DNA of 38,836 nucleotides from a virus. The position numbers were made by a program, and so were the translations under genes. Under the pieces are notes generated by a model. It was given only the letters and a program-made list of their open reading frames with translations, was not told the origin of the DNA and ran no database searches. The DNA lies in IMG/VR virus record IMGVR_UViG_3300043399_000361, positions 1 to 38,836 of that record; one strand, given 5' to 3'. This document shows, one piece after another, positions 7,080 to 14,952 of this stretch (positions within the stretch are counted from its first letter, which is position 1; the number at the start of each line of letters is the position of its first letter).

Positions 7080-7109
7080 GCTCCCGCTACGCATCTCAGC
7101 TCCCGCTAC
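7080..7109. repeat. Direct repeat of GCTCCCGCTAC
   Basis: Two identical 11-bp copies (7080-7090 and 7099-7109) are spaced 19 bp start to start. More GCTAC words occur at 7122, 7245, 7258 and 7267 (approximate). This looks iteron-like, possibly for an initiator or regulator. Confidence 0.5.
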
Positions 7110-7129
7110 AGATTATGCTCAGCTACACC

Positions 7130-7182
7130 ATTCTCTATTCTCTCTTCTCTCTATATACTATTCTTCTTCTTCTTCTTCTTCT
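7130..7182. repeat. Polypyrimidine tract with seven TTC repeats
   Basis: A run made almost only of C and T on the plus strand, interrupted by a short TATATACTA, ends in seven TTC units (7161-7181). Such tracts bend or unwind easily and could be part of an origin; on their own they prove nothing. Confidence 0.6.
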
Positions 7183-7254
7183 ATAGAAAAGTAAGAATAA
7201 TCTGTAGTATCTGTAGAAGTCCTTATAAATCAACAACTTAGGTCGCTACACATT

Positions 7255-7293
7255 GCCGCTACACAGGCTACGCCGCCGCAGATGTGTAGCGGC
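7255..7293. repeat. 11-bp inverted repeat with GTAGCGG arms
   Basis: GCCGCTACACA (7255-7265) and TGTGTAGCGGC (7283-7293) are perfect inverted copies around a 17-bp spacer. The arms contain the GCTACA word repeated elsewhere in the region. A regulator or initiator binding site is likely; it lies about 40 bp upstream of the rightward promoter-like site. Confidence 0.65.
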
Positions 7294-7335
7294 CATAAAG
7301 TGGGTGTACGAAGAACTCCACATGTGATAGAGAGG

Positions 7336-7364
7336 TTTACGCCACCAGTGAAACGGTTTACGAT
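7336..7364 (+). promoter_or_regulatory. Rightward promoter-like site for the late unit
   Basis: TTTACG (7336-7341) and TACGAT (7359-7364) are 17 bp apart, about 50 bp before the small terminase start. The -10 is poor (four of six matches), so an activator may be needed. GTTTACGAT and ATCGTGGTAAAC (7357-7385) form an imperfect palindrome over the -10 and start region, a possible operator. Confidence 0.5.
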
Positions 7365-7413
7365 CCACTTCCATCGTGGTAAACAACCAGAAAACCTTTG
7401 TGGAGATTAGATT

Positions 7414-7782
7414 ATGGCAGTTGGTGGACCAAGACCCGGCAGTGGACGGCCGAAAGGCTCGGTGACAAAGGTCACCGCCAAAGCCCGCGAAGCCGCCATG
7501 GAGACCGGTTTGCTCCCACATGAGTGGTTGCTGAAAGTCAGCCGTGGTGAAGGCATCGTGCACAAGCGCTGGGTCGTCAAGTACGATGCCAAGGGCAACG
7601 AAAAGAGCCGCGACCTTGTGGAAGAAGAAGTCTATGCTGACTTCCCTACCCGCATCGATGCGGCGAAAGCAGCAGCTCCGTTCTACGCACCTCGCCTCGC
7701 AGTGCAAACCGTCTCCGTCAGCGGCAACTCTGATGCTGTGGCTGAGACCCTCAAGTCGATTGCGGAGAAGCTGCCTGTATGA
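7414..7782 (+). CDS. terS: Terminase small subunit-like protein
   Basis: This 122-residue basic protein starts MAVGGPRPGSGRPKGS, the G-R-P-x-G start common in small terminase subunits, which recognise phage DNA and load the motor. It overlaps the large terminase gene by four bases (ATGA). A GGAG lies nine bases before ATG 7414. It is the first gene of the rightward unit. The middle of the protein shows no motif I can name. Confidence 0.75.
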   Translation: MAVGGPRPGSGRPKGSVTKVTAKAREAAMETGLLPHEWLLKVSRGEGIVHKRWVVKYDAKGNEKSRDLVEEEVYADFPTRIDAAKAAAPFYAPRLAVQTVSVSGNSDAVAETLKSIAEKLPV

Positions 7783-9104
7783 TCGAGCTCGCCCATCAAA
7801 AGGACATGGAACGCTGGTACCCGCTGACTGAGCACCAGGTCCAGACCGACCTCGTCAATGACAAGGTGCGGTTCAAGGTGGTCCCAGCAGGACGCCGATC
7901 GGGCAAGACTGAGCGAGCCAAGCGCTTCGTGGTGCGTGAGGCCATGAGGGAACCCGGACCCTACTTTGTGGCAGCACCAACCCGGGACCAAGTCAAGCGG
8001 ATCTACTGGCAAGACCTCAAGCGGTTGTGTTTCACCTCCGTGCTCGGCGACCGCTCAGTCAGTGAGTCCGAGCTTCAAATACGTCTGCCCAACGGCAGCA
8101 CGATCAGCCTCATCGGTCTTGACCAGCCTCAGCGCATGGAAGGTGTGCTCTGGATCGGAGGCGTCATCGATGAGATTGCCGACGTCCGTGACGGTGCGTG
8201 GCAAGAGAACATCAGCCCAGCCCTGGACACGTTCAACCCGCTGAAGCCTGACTACCGCCCATGGTGCTGGCTGATCGGTGTCCCTGACGGTTTGAACCAC
8301 TACTTCGAGATGGCCGAGTACGCTCGGTCCTCAGGCGATCCTGACTGGAAGCTGTACACGTGGAAGAGCTCAGACATCCTGCCCAAGGACGTCATCGATG
8401 CTGCCAAGCGCCGCATGTCGCCCCGTCAGTACCGTCAGGAGTACGAGGCCAGCTTCGAGACCGCGTCAGGCCGCGTCTACGAGGACTACAGCCCGGACAA
8501 CTACACCACTGAGGTCATTAAGCCCAATGAGCAGCTGATGTGGCACCACGACTTCAACTTCACGCCCATGAGCTCAGGCGTCGGTGTGCGTCGTGGCAAT
8601 GACTTCTACATCCTCGATGAGATTGTCCTCCAGTCCGCAGTGGCTCGGCAGTCGGCCCTCGAGTTCGTTGAGAAGTTCAAGAACCACACCAACCGCAGCG
8701 TCATCATCTACGGTGACCCCGCAGGACGAGCTGGTGAGAAGCATGGCCACGCCTCTGACTACACCGAGATGGAACAAGTGCTGCGCGCCAACAACTGGAC
8801 CGTGACCCGCAAGGTGAAGAACGCGGCACCAGCCATCAAGGACCGTCAGAATGCTGTGCGAGCCAAGATCAAGAACGCCAAGGGCGAAGTCAGTCTGTTC
8901 GTGAACATCGAGAAGGCCAAGTACGTTCACAAGGGCTTCGCCACCGTGCAGATCAAGAAGGGCAGCACCTTCCTCGAGGAGGACAGCGAGTACCAGCACA
9001 TCACCACCGCAGTCGGCTACTGCGTCGACTACGAATGGCCGATCAACTTTAAGAAGGACGTCAAGGTCGAGCCGATCGCGTCCACCCATCACTTCAACCG
9101 ATAA
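7779..9104 (+). CDS. terL: Terminase large subunit
   Basis: This is the 441-residue packaging ATPase and nuclease. Walker A is AGRRSGKT (37-44) and Walker B is GVIDE (128-132). The RNase H-like nuclease begins with HHDFNF (256-261, Asp258) and continues with IYGDPAG (310-316, Asp313). Length and domain order are normal. With a P22-type portal, headful packaging of circularly permuted DNA is the likely mode, which would fit the circular-looking assembly. Confidence 0.93.
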   Translation: MIELAHQKDMERWYPLTEHQVQTDLVNDKVRFKVVPAGRRSGKTERAKRFVVREAMREPGPYFVAAPTRDQVKRIYWQDLKRLCFTSVLGDRSVSESELQIRLPNGSTISLIGLDQPQRMEGVLWIGGVIDEIADVRDGAWQENISPALDTFNPLKPDYRPWCWLIGVPDGLNHYFEMAEYARSSGDPDWKLYTWKSSDILPKDVIDAAKRRMSPRQYRQEYEASFETASGRVYEDYSPDNYTTEVIKPNEQLMWHHDFNFTPMSSGVGVRRGNDFYILDEIVLQSAVARQSALEFVEKFKNHTNRSVIIYGDPAGRAGEKHGHASDYTEMEQVLRANNWTVTRKVKNAAPAIKDRQNAVRAKIKNAKGEVSLFVNIEKAKYVHKGFATVQIKKGSTFLEEDSEYQHITTAVGYCVDYEWPINFKKDVKVEPIASTHHFNR

Positions 9105-9113
9105 GGAACCACC

Positions 9114-11192
9114 ATGGCCCGACCATCCAAAGAGCAACGACTTGCCGCCATCCACCAGGAGGCGCTCGCCGAGTTTGACAACATCCAATCTGCCTTGCGC
9201 GATGAGCGACTGCAGTGCCTCCAAGACCGTCGCTTCTACTCGATCGCAGGTGCTCAGTGGGAAGGTCCGCTGGGCGAGCAGTTCGAGAACAAGCCCAAGT
9301 TCGAGGTCAACAAGATCCACTTGGCCGTCATCCGCATCATCAACGAGTACCGCAACAACCGTATCACCGTCGACTTCGTGAGCAAGGAAGGCAAGGAGTA
9401 CGACAAGCTGGCCGACACGTGCGACGGTCTGTACCGTGCTGACGAGCAGGACAGTGGTGCTGAGGAAGCCTACGACAACGCCTTCGAGGAAGGTGTGGCT
9501 GGCGGCTTCGGAGCCTGGCGTCTGCGCACTGTGTACGAGAACGAAGAGGACGAAGAGGACGAGAAGCAGCGGATCCGCATTGAGCCGATCTTCGATGCTG
9601 ACTCGTCTGTGTTCTTTGACCTGAACGCCAAGCGCCAAGACAAGGCCGACGCCAAGCGCTGCTTTGTCATCACGTCCATGACGCGCCAAGCCTACAAGGA
9701 CGAGTGGGGCGATGATCCAGCCTCGTGGCCGAAAGAAGTCCACCAATACGAATTCGACTGGTTGACGCCTGACGTCGTCTTCGTGGCCGAGTACTACCGC
9801 GTCGAGGAAACTCGCGAGACCGTCTACGTCTGGGAGACCATTGACGGTGAAGAGGAACGCTACAAGGACGCCGACTTCGAGGCCGATGAGACCTTGGAAG
9901 AACGCCTGCTTGCAGTTGGCAGCCGTGAGGTCCGCCAGAAGAACATCAAGCGCCGCCGTGTCCGCAAGTACATCTTGTCCGGTGGCAAGGTCCTTGAGGA
10001 CTGCGGCTACATTGCTGGCAAGTGCATCCCCATCGTGCCCATGTACGGCAAGCGCTGGTTCGTCGACAACGTGGAACGCTGCATGGGCCATGTCCGCCTG
10101 GCCAAGGATGCCCAGCGTCTGAAGAACATGCAGCTGTCGAAGCTCGGTGAAATCAGTGCCCTGTCCTCGGTTGAGAAGCCGATCCTCACGCCTGAGCAGG
10201 TCGCTGGTCACCAGATGATGTGGGCTGACGACAACATCAAGAACTACCCCTACCTGCTGGTGAACCCCATCACCGACGCCAATGGCAACCAAGCCGTGAC
10301 CGGTCCGATCGGCTACACTAAGCCGCCTCAGATCCCTCAGGCCTTGGCTGCTTTGCTGCAGATTACCGAACAGGACATGCAAGACCTGCTTGGCAACCAG
10401 CAAGCTGGTGAGGAGCTGCAGCCTAACATCAGTGGCAAGGCCGTTGAGCTGATCCAGAACAAGCTCGACATGCAGACCTTCATCTACATGAGCAACATGG
10501 CCAAGGCCGTCAAGCGCTCAGGTGAAATCTGGTTGAGCATGGCCAAGGATGTGCTGGTCGAAGAAGGCCGCAAGATGAAATCCATTGGCCCGCAGAACGA
10601 GATGCAATCGGTCGAGCTGGCCAAGCCTGTGGTCAACGAGAAAGGCGAGATTGAGACTGAGAACGACCTGTCCGAAGCCGAGTTCGACGTCAATGTGGAC
10701 GTTGGTCCGTCGTCTTCGAGCAAGCGTGCTGCCACGGTCCGGGCACTGACTGGCATGGCTTCCTTGACCGATGACGCTGAGACCAAGCAGGTCCTGGGCG
10801 CCATGGCCATGATGAACATGGAAGGCGAGGGCATCACCGAGGTGCGTGACTACTTCCGCAAGAAACTGCTCCGCATGGGAGTCGTCAAGCCCACAGAGGA
10901 AGAACAGCAGACCATGGCTGAAGAGGCCCAGAACGCGCAGCCTGATCCGAATACCCAGTACCTGCAGGCAGCGGCCGACGAAGCCACAGCCAACGCCACT
11001 CAGGCTCGTGCCAAGACCATCCTCACGGTGGCCCAGGCTGATGAAACCAAGGCCAAGACCATGAAGACCTTGGCTGAAGTGGACTCGTCAGAACAGCGCC
11101 AGGCCATGGAGGTCATTGAAAAGTTCGGTGGTTTGGGCCAAGTCCAACCACAAGGGGCCGAAACTGTATCACAGAACGGCATTCCACTGTAA
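9114..11192 (+). CDS. Portal protein, P22 gp1-like
   Basis: This 692-residue protein is about the length of the P22 portal (725) and matches its style: a charged N-terminus, NKPKFEVNKIHLAVIRIINEYRNNRITVDF (split here as NKPKFEVNKIHL and NEYRNNRITVDF, about 62-90), and a long Glu/Gln-rich helical C-terminus (from about 610) like the P22 barrel. The dodecamer forms the DNA channel at one capsid vertex. It follows terL by nine bases and precedes the scaffold gene, the standard order. Confidence 0.88.
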   Translation: MARPSKEQRLAAIHQEALAEFDNIQSALRDERLQCLQDRRFYSIAGAQWEGPLGEQFENKPKFEVNKIHLAVIRIINEYRNNRITVDFVSKEGKEYDKLADTCDGLYRADEQDSGAEEAYDNAFEEGVAGGFGAWRLRTVYENEEDEEDEKQRIRIEPIFDADSSVFFDLNAKRQDKADAKRCFVITSMTRQAYKDEWGDDPASWPKEVHQYEFDWLTPDVVFVAEYYRVEETRETVYVWETIDGEEERYKDADFEADETLEERLLAVGSREVRQKNIKRRRVRKYILSGGKVLEDCGYIAGKCIPIVPMYGKRWFVDNVERCMGHVRLAKDAQRLKNMQLSKLGEISALSSVEKPILTPEQVAGHQMMWADDNIKNYPYLLVNPITDANGNQAVTGPIGYTKPPQIPQALAALLQITEQDMQDLLGNQQAGEELQPNISGKAVELIQNKLDMQTFIYMSNMAKAVKRSGEIWLSMAKDVLVEEGRKMKSIGPQNEMQSVELAKPVVNEKGEIETENDLSEAEFDVNVDVGPSSSSKRAATVRALTGMASLTDDAETKQVLGAMAMMNMEGEGITEVRDYFRKKLLRMGVVKPTEEEQQTMAEEAQNAQPDPNTQYLQAAADEATANATQARAKTILTVAQADETKAKTMKTLAEVDSSEQRQAMEVIEKFGGLGQVQPQGAETVSQNGIPL

Positions 11193-11257
11193 GATCTTTG
11201 TTTATGCGGTTCCCACCCAGCCGCTTTAATGGGTGAGTTTTGAATGGGGTCATGAAA

Positions 11258-12160
11258 ATGAGCAAAAAGGCAGACGGTCAAGCAGCGACAGACGATGAAG
11301 TGGTAACCTTGGAAGACGAAACCACGGTTGTGGACGGCGAGGGCGAAGAAGGTGTGGAAACCACCGACGAAACCCAGTCCGATGACAACGAAGGCGAAGG
11401 CACCCAGGAAACTGCCACCGAGTCCGATGACGTTGTCGTGACCATTGGTGAGGAAGCGCCGCCCACCGAGGAAGAGACCCAAGCGCCTGAATGGGTACGT
11501 GAACTGCGCAAGACCAATCGCGAGGATAAGCGTCGCATCCGTGAACTGGAAGAGAAGTTGAATGCCACCAAGGCGGCTGAGACCAAGCCGGCAGCCCTGG
11601 GCAAGAAGCCTACTCTCGAGGACCACGACTACGACACTGAGAAGTTCGAGCAAGCACTGGCAGCCTGGTACGACCGGAAACGGGAAGCCGATCAAGCTGC
11701 AGCCCAGGCCGAAGCCGCTCAGAAAGAGCAGCAGAAAGCCTGGCAAGCCAAGTTGGACGCTTACGGCAAGGCCAAAACCGAGCTGAAGGTGAAGGACTTT
11801 GACGACGCCGAGGCAGTTGCCCAGGACGTCTTCAACGTCACCCAACAAGGCATCGTGCTGCAAGGAGCTGAAAACCCCGCACTGGTTATCTACGCGCTGG
11901 GCAAGAACCCGAAGAAGGCCAAGGAAATCTCGACCATCACCGACCCCGTGAAATTTGCTTTCGCGGTGGCTAAACTGGAGACTCAATTGAAAGTTACGCA
12001 ACGCAAAGCAGCCACGGCACCGGAACGCACTGTCCAGGGAACTGGCAATAAGTCTGGGACTGTGGACTCAACCCTCGAGCGGCTGCGTGCCGAGGCGGCT
12101 AAGACTGGAGACTTCACCAAAGTTATCCAGTACAAGAAGTCGAAGCAAGCGGCCAAGTAA
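11258..12160 (+). CDS. Scaffold protein
   Basis: An acidic N-terminal third (DEVVTLEDETTVVDGEGEEG and similar) is followed by a helical, charged middle and a basic C-terminus ending QYKKSKQAAK. This composition and the position between portal and coat genes are typical of P22 gp8-like scaffolds, which guide procapsid assembly and then leave. I chose ATG 11258 because GGGG lies eight bases upstream; ATG 11252 and TTG 11240 are in-frame alternatives. The protein is 300 residues, close to P22 gp8 (303). Confidence 0.8.
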   Translation: MSKKADGQAATDDEVVTLEDETTVVDGEGEEGVETTDETQSDDNEGEGTQETATESDDVVVTIGEEAPPTEEETQAPEWVRELRKTNREDKRRIRELEEKLNATKAAETKPAALGKKPTLEDHDYDTEKFEQALAAWYDRKREADQAAAQAEAAQKEQQKAWQAKLDAYGKAKTELKVKDFDDAEAVAQDVFNVTQQGIVLQGAENPALVIYALGKNPKKAKEISTITDPVKFAFAVAKLETQLKVTQRKAATAPERTVQGTGNKSGTVDSTLERLRAEAAKTGDFTKVIQYKKSKQAAK

Positions 12161-12185
12161 ACCAATCTTGAAATAGGAGCCAATC

Positions 12186-13460
12186 ATGGCAAATGCATTT
12201 TCCAAAGAAGAACGCGTCGCGTTCGAAGACATCCTCGAAGGTTTCAACGACGCCTTGGTCCTGAGCCGCAACGTCGCAACCTACTCCACCGATTCCACAA
12301 TGATGGAGCGCACCAACGACATCATCTGGCGTCCACAGCCGTACATCGCCACGTCGATCGACGGTGCGCCTGGTACGGACATCTCTGCGTCGTACAAGAA
12401 CATGACCCAGCTGTCTGTGCCGGCCACCATCGGCTTCAGCAAGACTGTGCCGTGGACTCTGAACGCCAAGGAGCTGCGTGATGCGCTGCAAGAGAACCGC
12501 CTCGGTGACAGCGCCAAGCAGAAGCTGGCCAGCGACATCAACGTGGCGCTCATGAACGTGGCGTCCGCCCAGGGCACCCTGTTCGTGAAGCGCACGGCTG
12601 CTGCCTCTGGCTTCGATGACGTGGCGCAAGCTGAAGCAATCTTCAACGAACAAGGCGTGCCTTCGTACGACCGCTACCTTGCTCTGAGCACGCGTGACTA
12701 CAACGGCATGGCAAGCAACCTGGCTGGTCGTCAGAACATGACTGACCTGCCCAAGGAAGCTTACCGCCGCGCCTACGTCGGCATGATCGCGTCGTTCGAC
12801 ACGTACAAGCTCGACTACGCCAACCGCCAAGCTGCTGCAGCTGGTGGCGCCGGTCTGACGATCGACACCCGTGACGCTGCCGTCAACTACTACATCCCCA
12901 AGGCCACGAGCACCTCCGTGGGCGGCAAGATCAACGTTGACAACCGCTACCAGACCGTGACCGTCTCCAGCACTGCTTCTGTGGCAGCTGGCGACGCCTT
13001 CACGATCGCTGCCGTCAATGCCGTGCACCACATCACCAAGGGCGACACCGGTCAGCTGAAGACCTTCCGTGTCATCTCGGTGGACAGCGGCACGACCATG
13101 ACGATCAGTCCTCCGATCATCAGCAACCAAGTGGCCAACGACGCGGCAGCCCAGTACCAGAACTGCGTGGTGAACACCAAGTCTGCGACCTCGGCCATCG
13201 TGTTCCTGAACACCGTTGCCGGCTACGTCAACCCGTTCTGGCAGAAGGACGCACTGGAAATCCTGCCTGGCCGCTACGCCGTCCCGTCCGATGCTGGCAC
13301 CGCAGTGATGCGCGCCTCCACCGATCAGGGCATCGAGCTGGTCATGCAGAAGTTCTACGACATCGACACGATGAAGACCAAGTACCGCTTGGATACTCTC
13401 TTCGGTGTGGTCTGCAAGCAGCCTGAGATGGCCGGCTTGATCATGTTCAGCCAAACCTAA
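12186..13460 (+). CDS. Major coat protein, P22 gp5-like
   Basis: This 424-residue protein is close to P22 coat (430) in length and pattern: ALVLSRNVATYSTDSTMMER then DIIWRPQPYIATS, LGDSAKQKLASDINVALMN and a C-terminal KTKYRLDTLFGVVC segment. It builds the icosahedral shell in the HK97-like fold. A GGAG lies seven bases before ATG 12186. A terminator-like hairpin follows the stop, which would raise its yield relative to the genes downstream. Confidence 0.9.
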   Translation: MANAFSKEERVAFEDILEGFNDALVLSRNVATYSTDSTMMERTNDIIWRPQPYIATSIDGAPGTDISASYKNMTQLSVPATIGFSKTVPWTLNAKELRDALQENRLGDSAKQKLASDINVALMNVASAQGTLFVKRTAAASGFDDVAQAEAIFNEQGVPSYDRYLALSTRDYNGMASNLAGRQNMTDLPKEAYRRAYVGMIASFDTYKLDYANRQAAAAGGAGLTIDTRDAAVNYYIPKATSTSVGGKINVDNRYQTVTVSSTASVAAGDAFTIAAVNAVHHITKGDTGQLKTFRVISVDSGTTMTISPPIISNQVANDAAAQYQNCVVNTKSATSAIVFLNTVAGYVNPFWQKDALEILPGRYAVPSDAGTAVMRASTDQGIELVMQKFYDIDTMKTKYRLDTLFGVVCKQPEMAGLIMFSQT

Positions 13461-13472
13461 GCTGATTGAGGG

Positions 13473-13494
13473 AAGGGGCTTCGGCCCCTTTCTT
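13473..13494 (+). terminator. Terminator-like hairpin after the coat gene
   Basis: A 7-bp stem AAGGGGC/GCCCCTT closes a TTCG tetraloop and is followed by TCTT. The T-tract is short, so partial termination is likely, a common arrangement after phage coat genes. Confidence 0.75.
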
Positions 13495-13513
13495 CAACCT
13501 TTAGGAGACTGAT

Positions 13514-13666
13514 ATGCCACTCAAGCAAGGTTACAGCAAAAAGTCCGTGTCGGAGAACATCCGCCGCGAAATGAAATCCGGCAAGCCTCAGAAGCAAGCA
13601 GTCGCCATCGCTCTGAGCGTGGCGAAGAAGGCCAAAGCCGCAACCAAGAAAGGTACCAAGAAATGA
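13514..13666 (+). CDS. Small basic protein, 50 aa (DUF6496-like)
   Basis: The protein begins [20 protein letters not shown], has [15 protein letters not shown] in the middle and ends in a Lys/Ala tail. The pattern matches a family of small basic proteins seen widely in phage structural regions, of unknown function. AGGAG lies eight bases before ATG 13514, and its stop overlaps the next start (ATGA). Confidence 0.8.
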   Translation: MPLKQGYSKKSVSENIRREMKSGKPQKQAVAIALSVAKKAKAATKKGTKK

Positions 13667-13992
13667 CCGAACAAGTTCAAGCTGCTGACGACCAGTTCCC
13701 CACGCTCGTCTACAAGGGACATGGCCCGCACTCCCGCGCTGGTGGCACCTACGACTACGTGGCTGCCAACGACCAAGAAGAGCTCGATGCCAAGTTGGCC
13801 GACGGCTGGTTCACCACGCTGCCCGAGGCCATCGACGCCCACGACAAACCTGCCGCCAAGTCCGACGACACCGCGCCTCCGACCCGCAAGGAGCTCGAAG
13901 TCAAGGCCAAGGAGCTGGGCATCAAGTTCACCAACAAAACGACCGACGCTGAACTCGGCGCCGCGATCACCGCAGCTCTCGCCAAGGAGTAA
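13663..13992 (+). CDS. Structural-region protein with a HeH/LEM-like C-terminus
   Basis: This 109-residue protein has an N-terminal segment [18 protein letters not shown] (about 17-34) with [12 protein letters not shown], and a C-terminal helix-extended-helix-like stretch [17 protein letters not shown] (about 73-89) with TDAELGAAI. Similar two-part proteins sit between coat and head-completion genes in many podophages. A capsid-accessory role is inferred from position only. Confidence 0.65.
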   Translation: MTEQVQAADDQFPTLVYKGHGPHSRAGGTYDYVAANDQEELDAKLADGWFTTLPEAIDAHDKPAAKSDDTAPPTRKELEVKAKELGIKFTNKTTDAELGAAITAALAKE

Positions 13993-13994
13993 TC

Positions 13995-14477
13995 ATGGGC
14001 TGGACTAAGCGCCAATTCGTCACACAGGCCTTCGAGGAAATCGGGTTGGCGGCTTACGTCTTCGACCTGACTCCTGAGCAGCTGCAAAGCGCCCTGCGCC
14101 GACTCGACTCTATGATGGCGTCGTGGAATGCCAAGGGTATTCGTCTCAGCTACCCAATTCCTTCAAGTCCTGGCGACAGTGACCTCGATGAGCAGACCAA
14201 CGTGCCTGACTCAGCCAACGAAGCCATCTACAGCAACTTGGGTGTACGGTTGGCACCAAGTTTTGGCAAGACCGTGTCGCCTGACGCCAAGGGCATTGCC
14301 AAAACCACGTATGACACATTGATGTCGCGTGCAGCACTGCCTCCTGAGCAGCAACTCCCAGGCACGATGCCGTCGGGCGCTGGCAACAAGCCGTGGCGCA
14401 CCTACGATGACCCGTTCTTGCGCAAACCTGTCGACCCAGTCCTTGCTGGACAAGATGGTCCCATTGAATTCAACTGA
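13995..14477 (+). CDS. Head-completion / tail accessory factor, P22 gp4-like
   Basis: This 160-residue protein closely follows the P22 gp4 pattern (166 residues): AFEEIGLAAYVFDLTPEQLQ at 12-31, then ALRRLDSMMASWNAKGIRL, and NLGVRLAPSFGKTVSP at about 81-96. Gp4 rings bind the portal after packaging, stabilise the DNA and form the platform for gp10 and the tailspike. Some gp4 relatives have muralytic activity; that cannot be judged here. Confidence 0.9.
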   Translation: MGWTKRQFVTQAFEEIGLAAYVFDLTPEQLQSALRRLDSMMASWNAKGIRLSYPIPSSPGDSDLDEQTNVPDSANEAIYSNLGVRLAPSFGKTVSPDAKGIAKTTYDTLMSRAALPPEQQLPGTMPSGAGNKPWRTYDDPFLRKPVDPVLAGQDGPIEFN

Positions 14478-14486
14478 GGAGGCACC

Positions 14487-14942
14487 ATGCCAACAATCAA
14501 CCAACTGTCAGGACTGAGTCAACTTTCCTCCGGCGACCTGCTGCCTATTTACGTGCCAAACAACGGCGATGCGCGCAAAGTTTCTATTGGGCAGTTGCTC
14601 GCTTTTTTCCAACAGCAATTTGCGTCTCCTACTCTTGCCACTCAATTTGCCACGCCTGGCACTGGGTTCAATGTGGCCGTGCAGACGCCAGTCAGCGAGC
14701 AACAGTGGCTGATTCTTCAGCCGGCTGGTACACTTGCTTCAGGTACTGTCACACCACCACTCAACACGCAGACACCTGATGGGACTGAACTGCTGATCAC
14801 CACCACGCAGCAAATCACCTCATTCACGTTTGCCCTCAACGGAGCCGCGGCCGCATACGGTGTGCCAAGTACCTTGTCGGCCGAAGACTTCTTCCGCGTT
14901 CGCTACTACGCGGCCACAAATAGCTGGTACCGCATCGCCTAA
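14487..14942 (+). CDS. Virion-associated protein, 151 aa
   Basis: The N-terminus (MPTINQLSGLSQLSSGDLLP) followed by IYVPNNGDARKVSIGQLLAFF is a short segment seen at the start of many podophage tail or head-fibre proteins. The rest is Thr/Ala-rich beta-type sequence. GAGG precedes ATG 14487 by six bases. It lies between the gp4-like and gp10-like genes, so it is probably a tail component; no exact function recognised. Confidence 0.65.
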   Translation: MPTINQLSGLSQLSSGDLLPIYVPNNGDARKVSIGQLLAFFQQQFASPTLATQFATPGTGFNVAVQTPVSEQQWLILQPAGTLASGTVTPPLNTQTPDGTELLITTTQQITSFTFALNGAAAAYGVPSTLSAEDFFRVRYYAATNSWYRIA

Positions 14943-14952
14943 GGTGAATTGA

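Larger units (their letters stand above)
6843..7413. other. Gene-free divergent control region; candidate origin
   Basis: The longest stretch without a convincing gene lies between the first leftward and first rightward genes. It holds a leftward promoter (6971-6999), a rightward promoter-like site (7336-7364), two inverted repeats (6893-6964 and 7255-7293), an 11-bp direct repeat (7080-7109), a polypyrimidine tract (7130-7182) and several scattered GCTAC(A/G) words in both orientations. Divergent transcription plus AT-rich and repeated DNA is typical of phage control regions and of origins; the origin role is inference. Confidence 0.6.

Noticed and set aside
7246-7707. 153-aa minus ORF over the control region and small terminase
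   Set aside because: Unlike any family, no ribosome site, and covers the inverted repeat and promoter-like site.
8574-10403. 609-aa minus ORF opposite terminase and portal
   Set aside because: Low-complexity Leu/Val/Asp-rich shadow of two well-supported genes; no motif or ribosome site.
12123-13454. 443-aa minus ORF opposite the coat gene
   Set aside because: His/Val/Arg-rich shadow of the coat protein, typical of GC-rich antisense frames.
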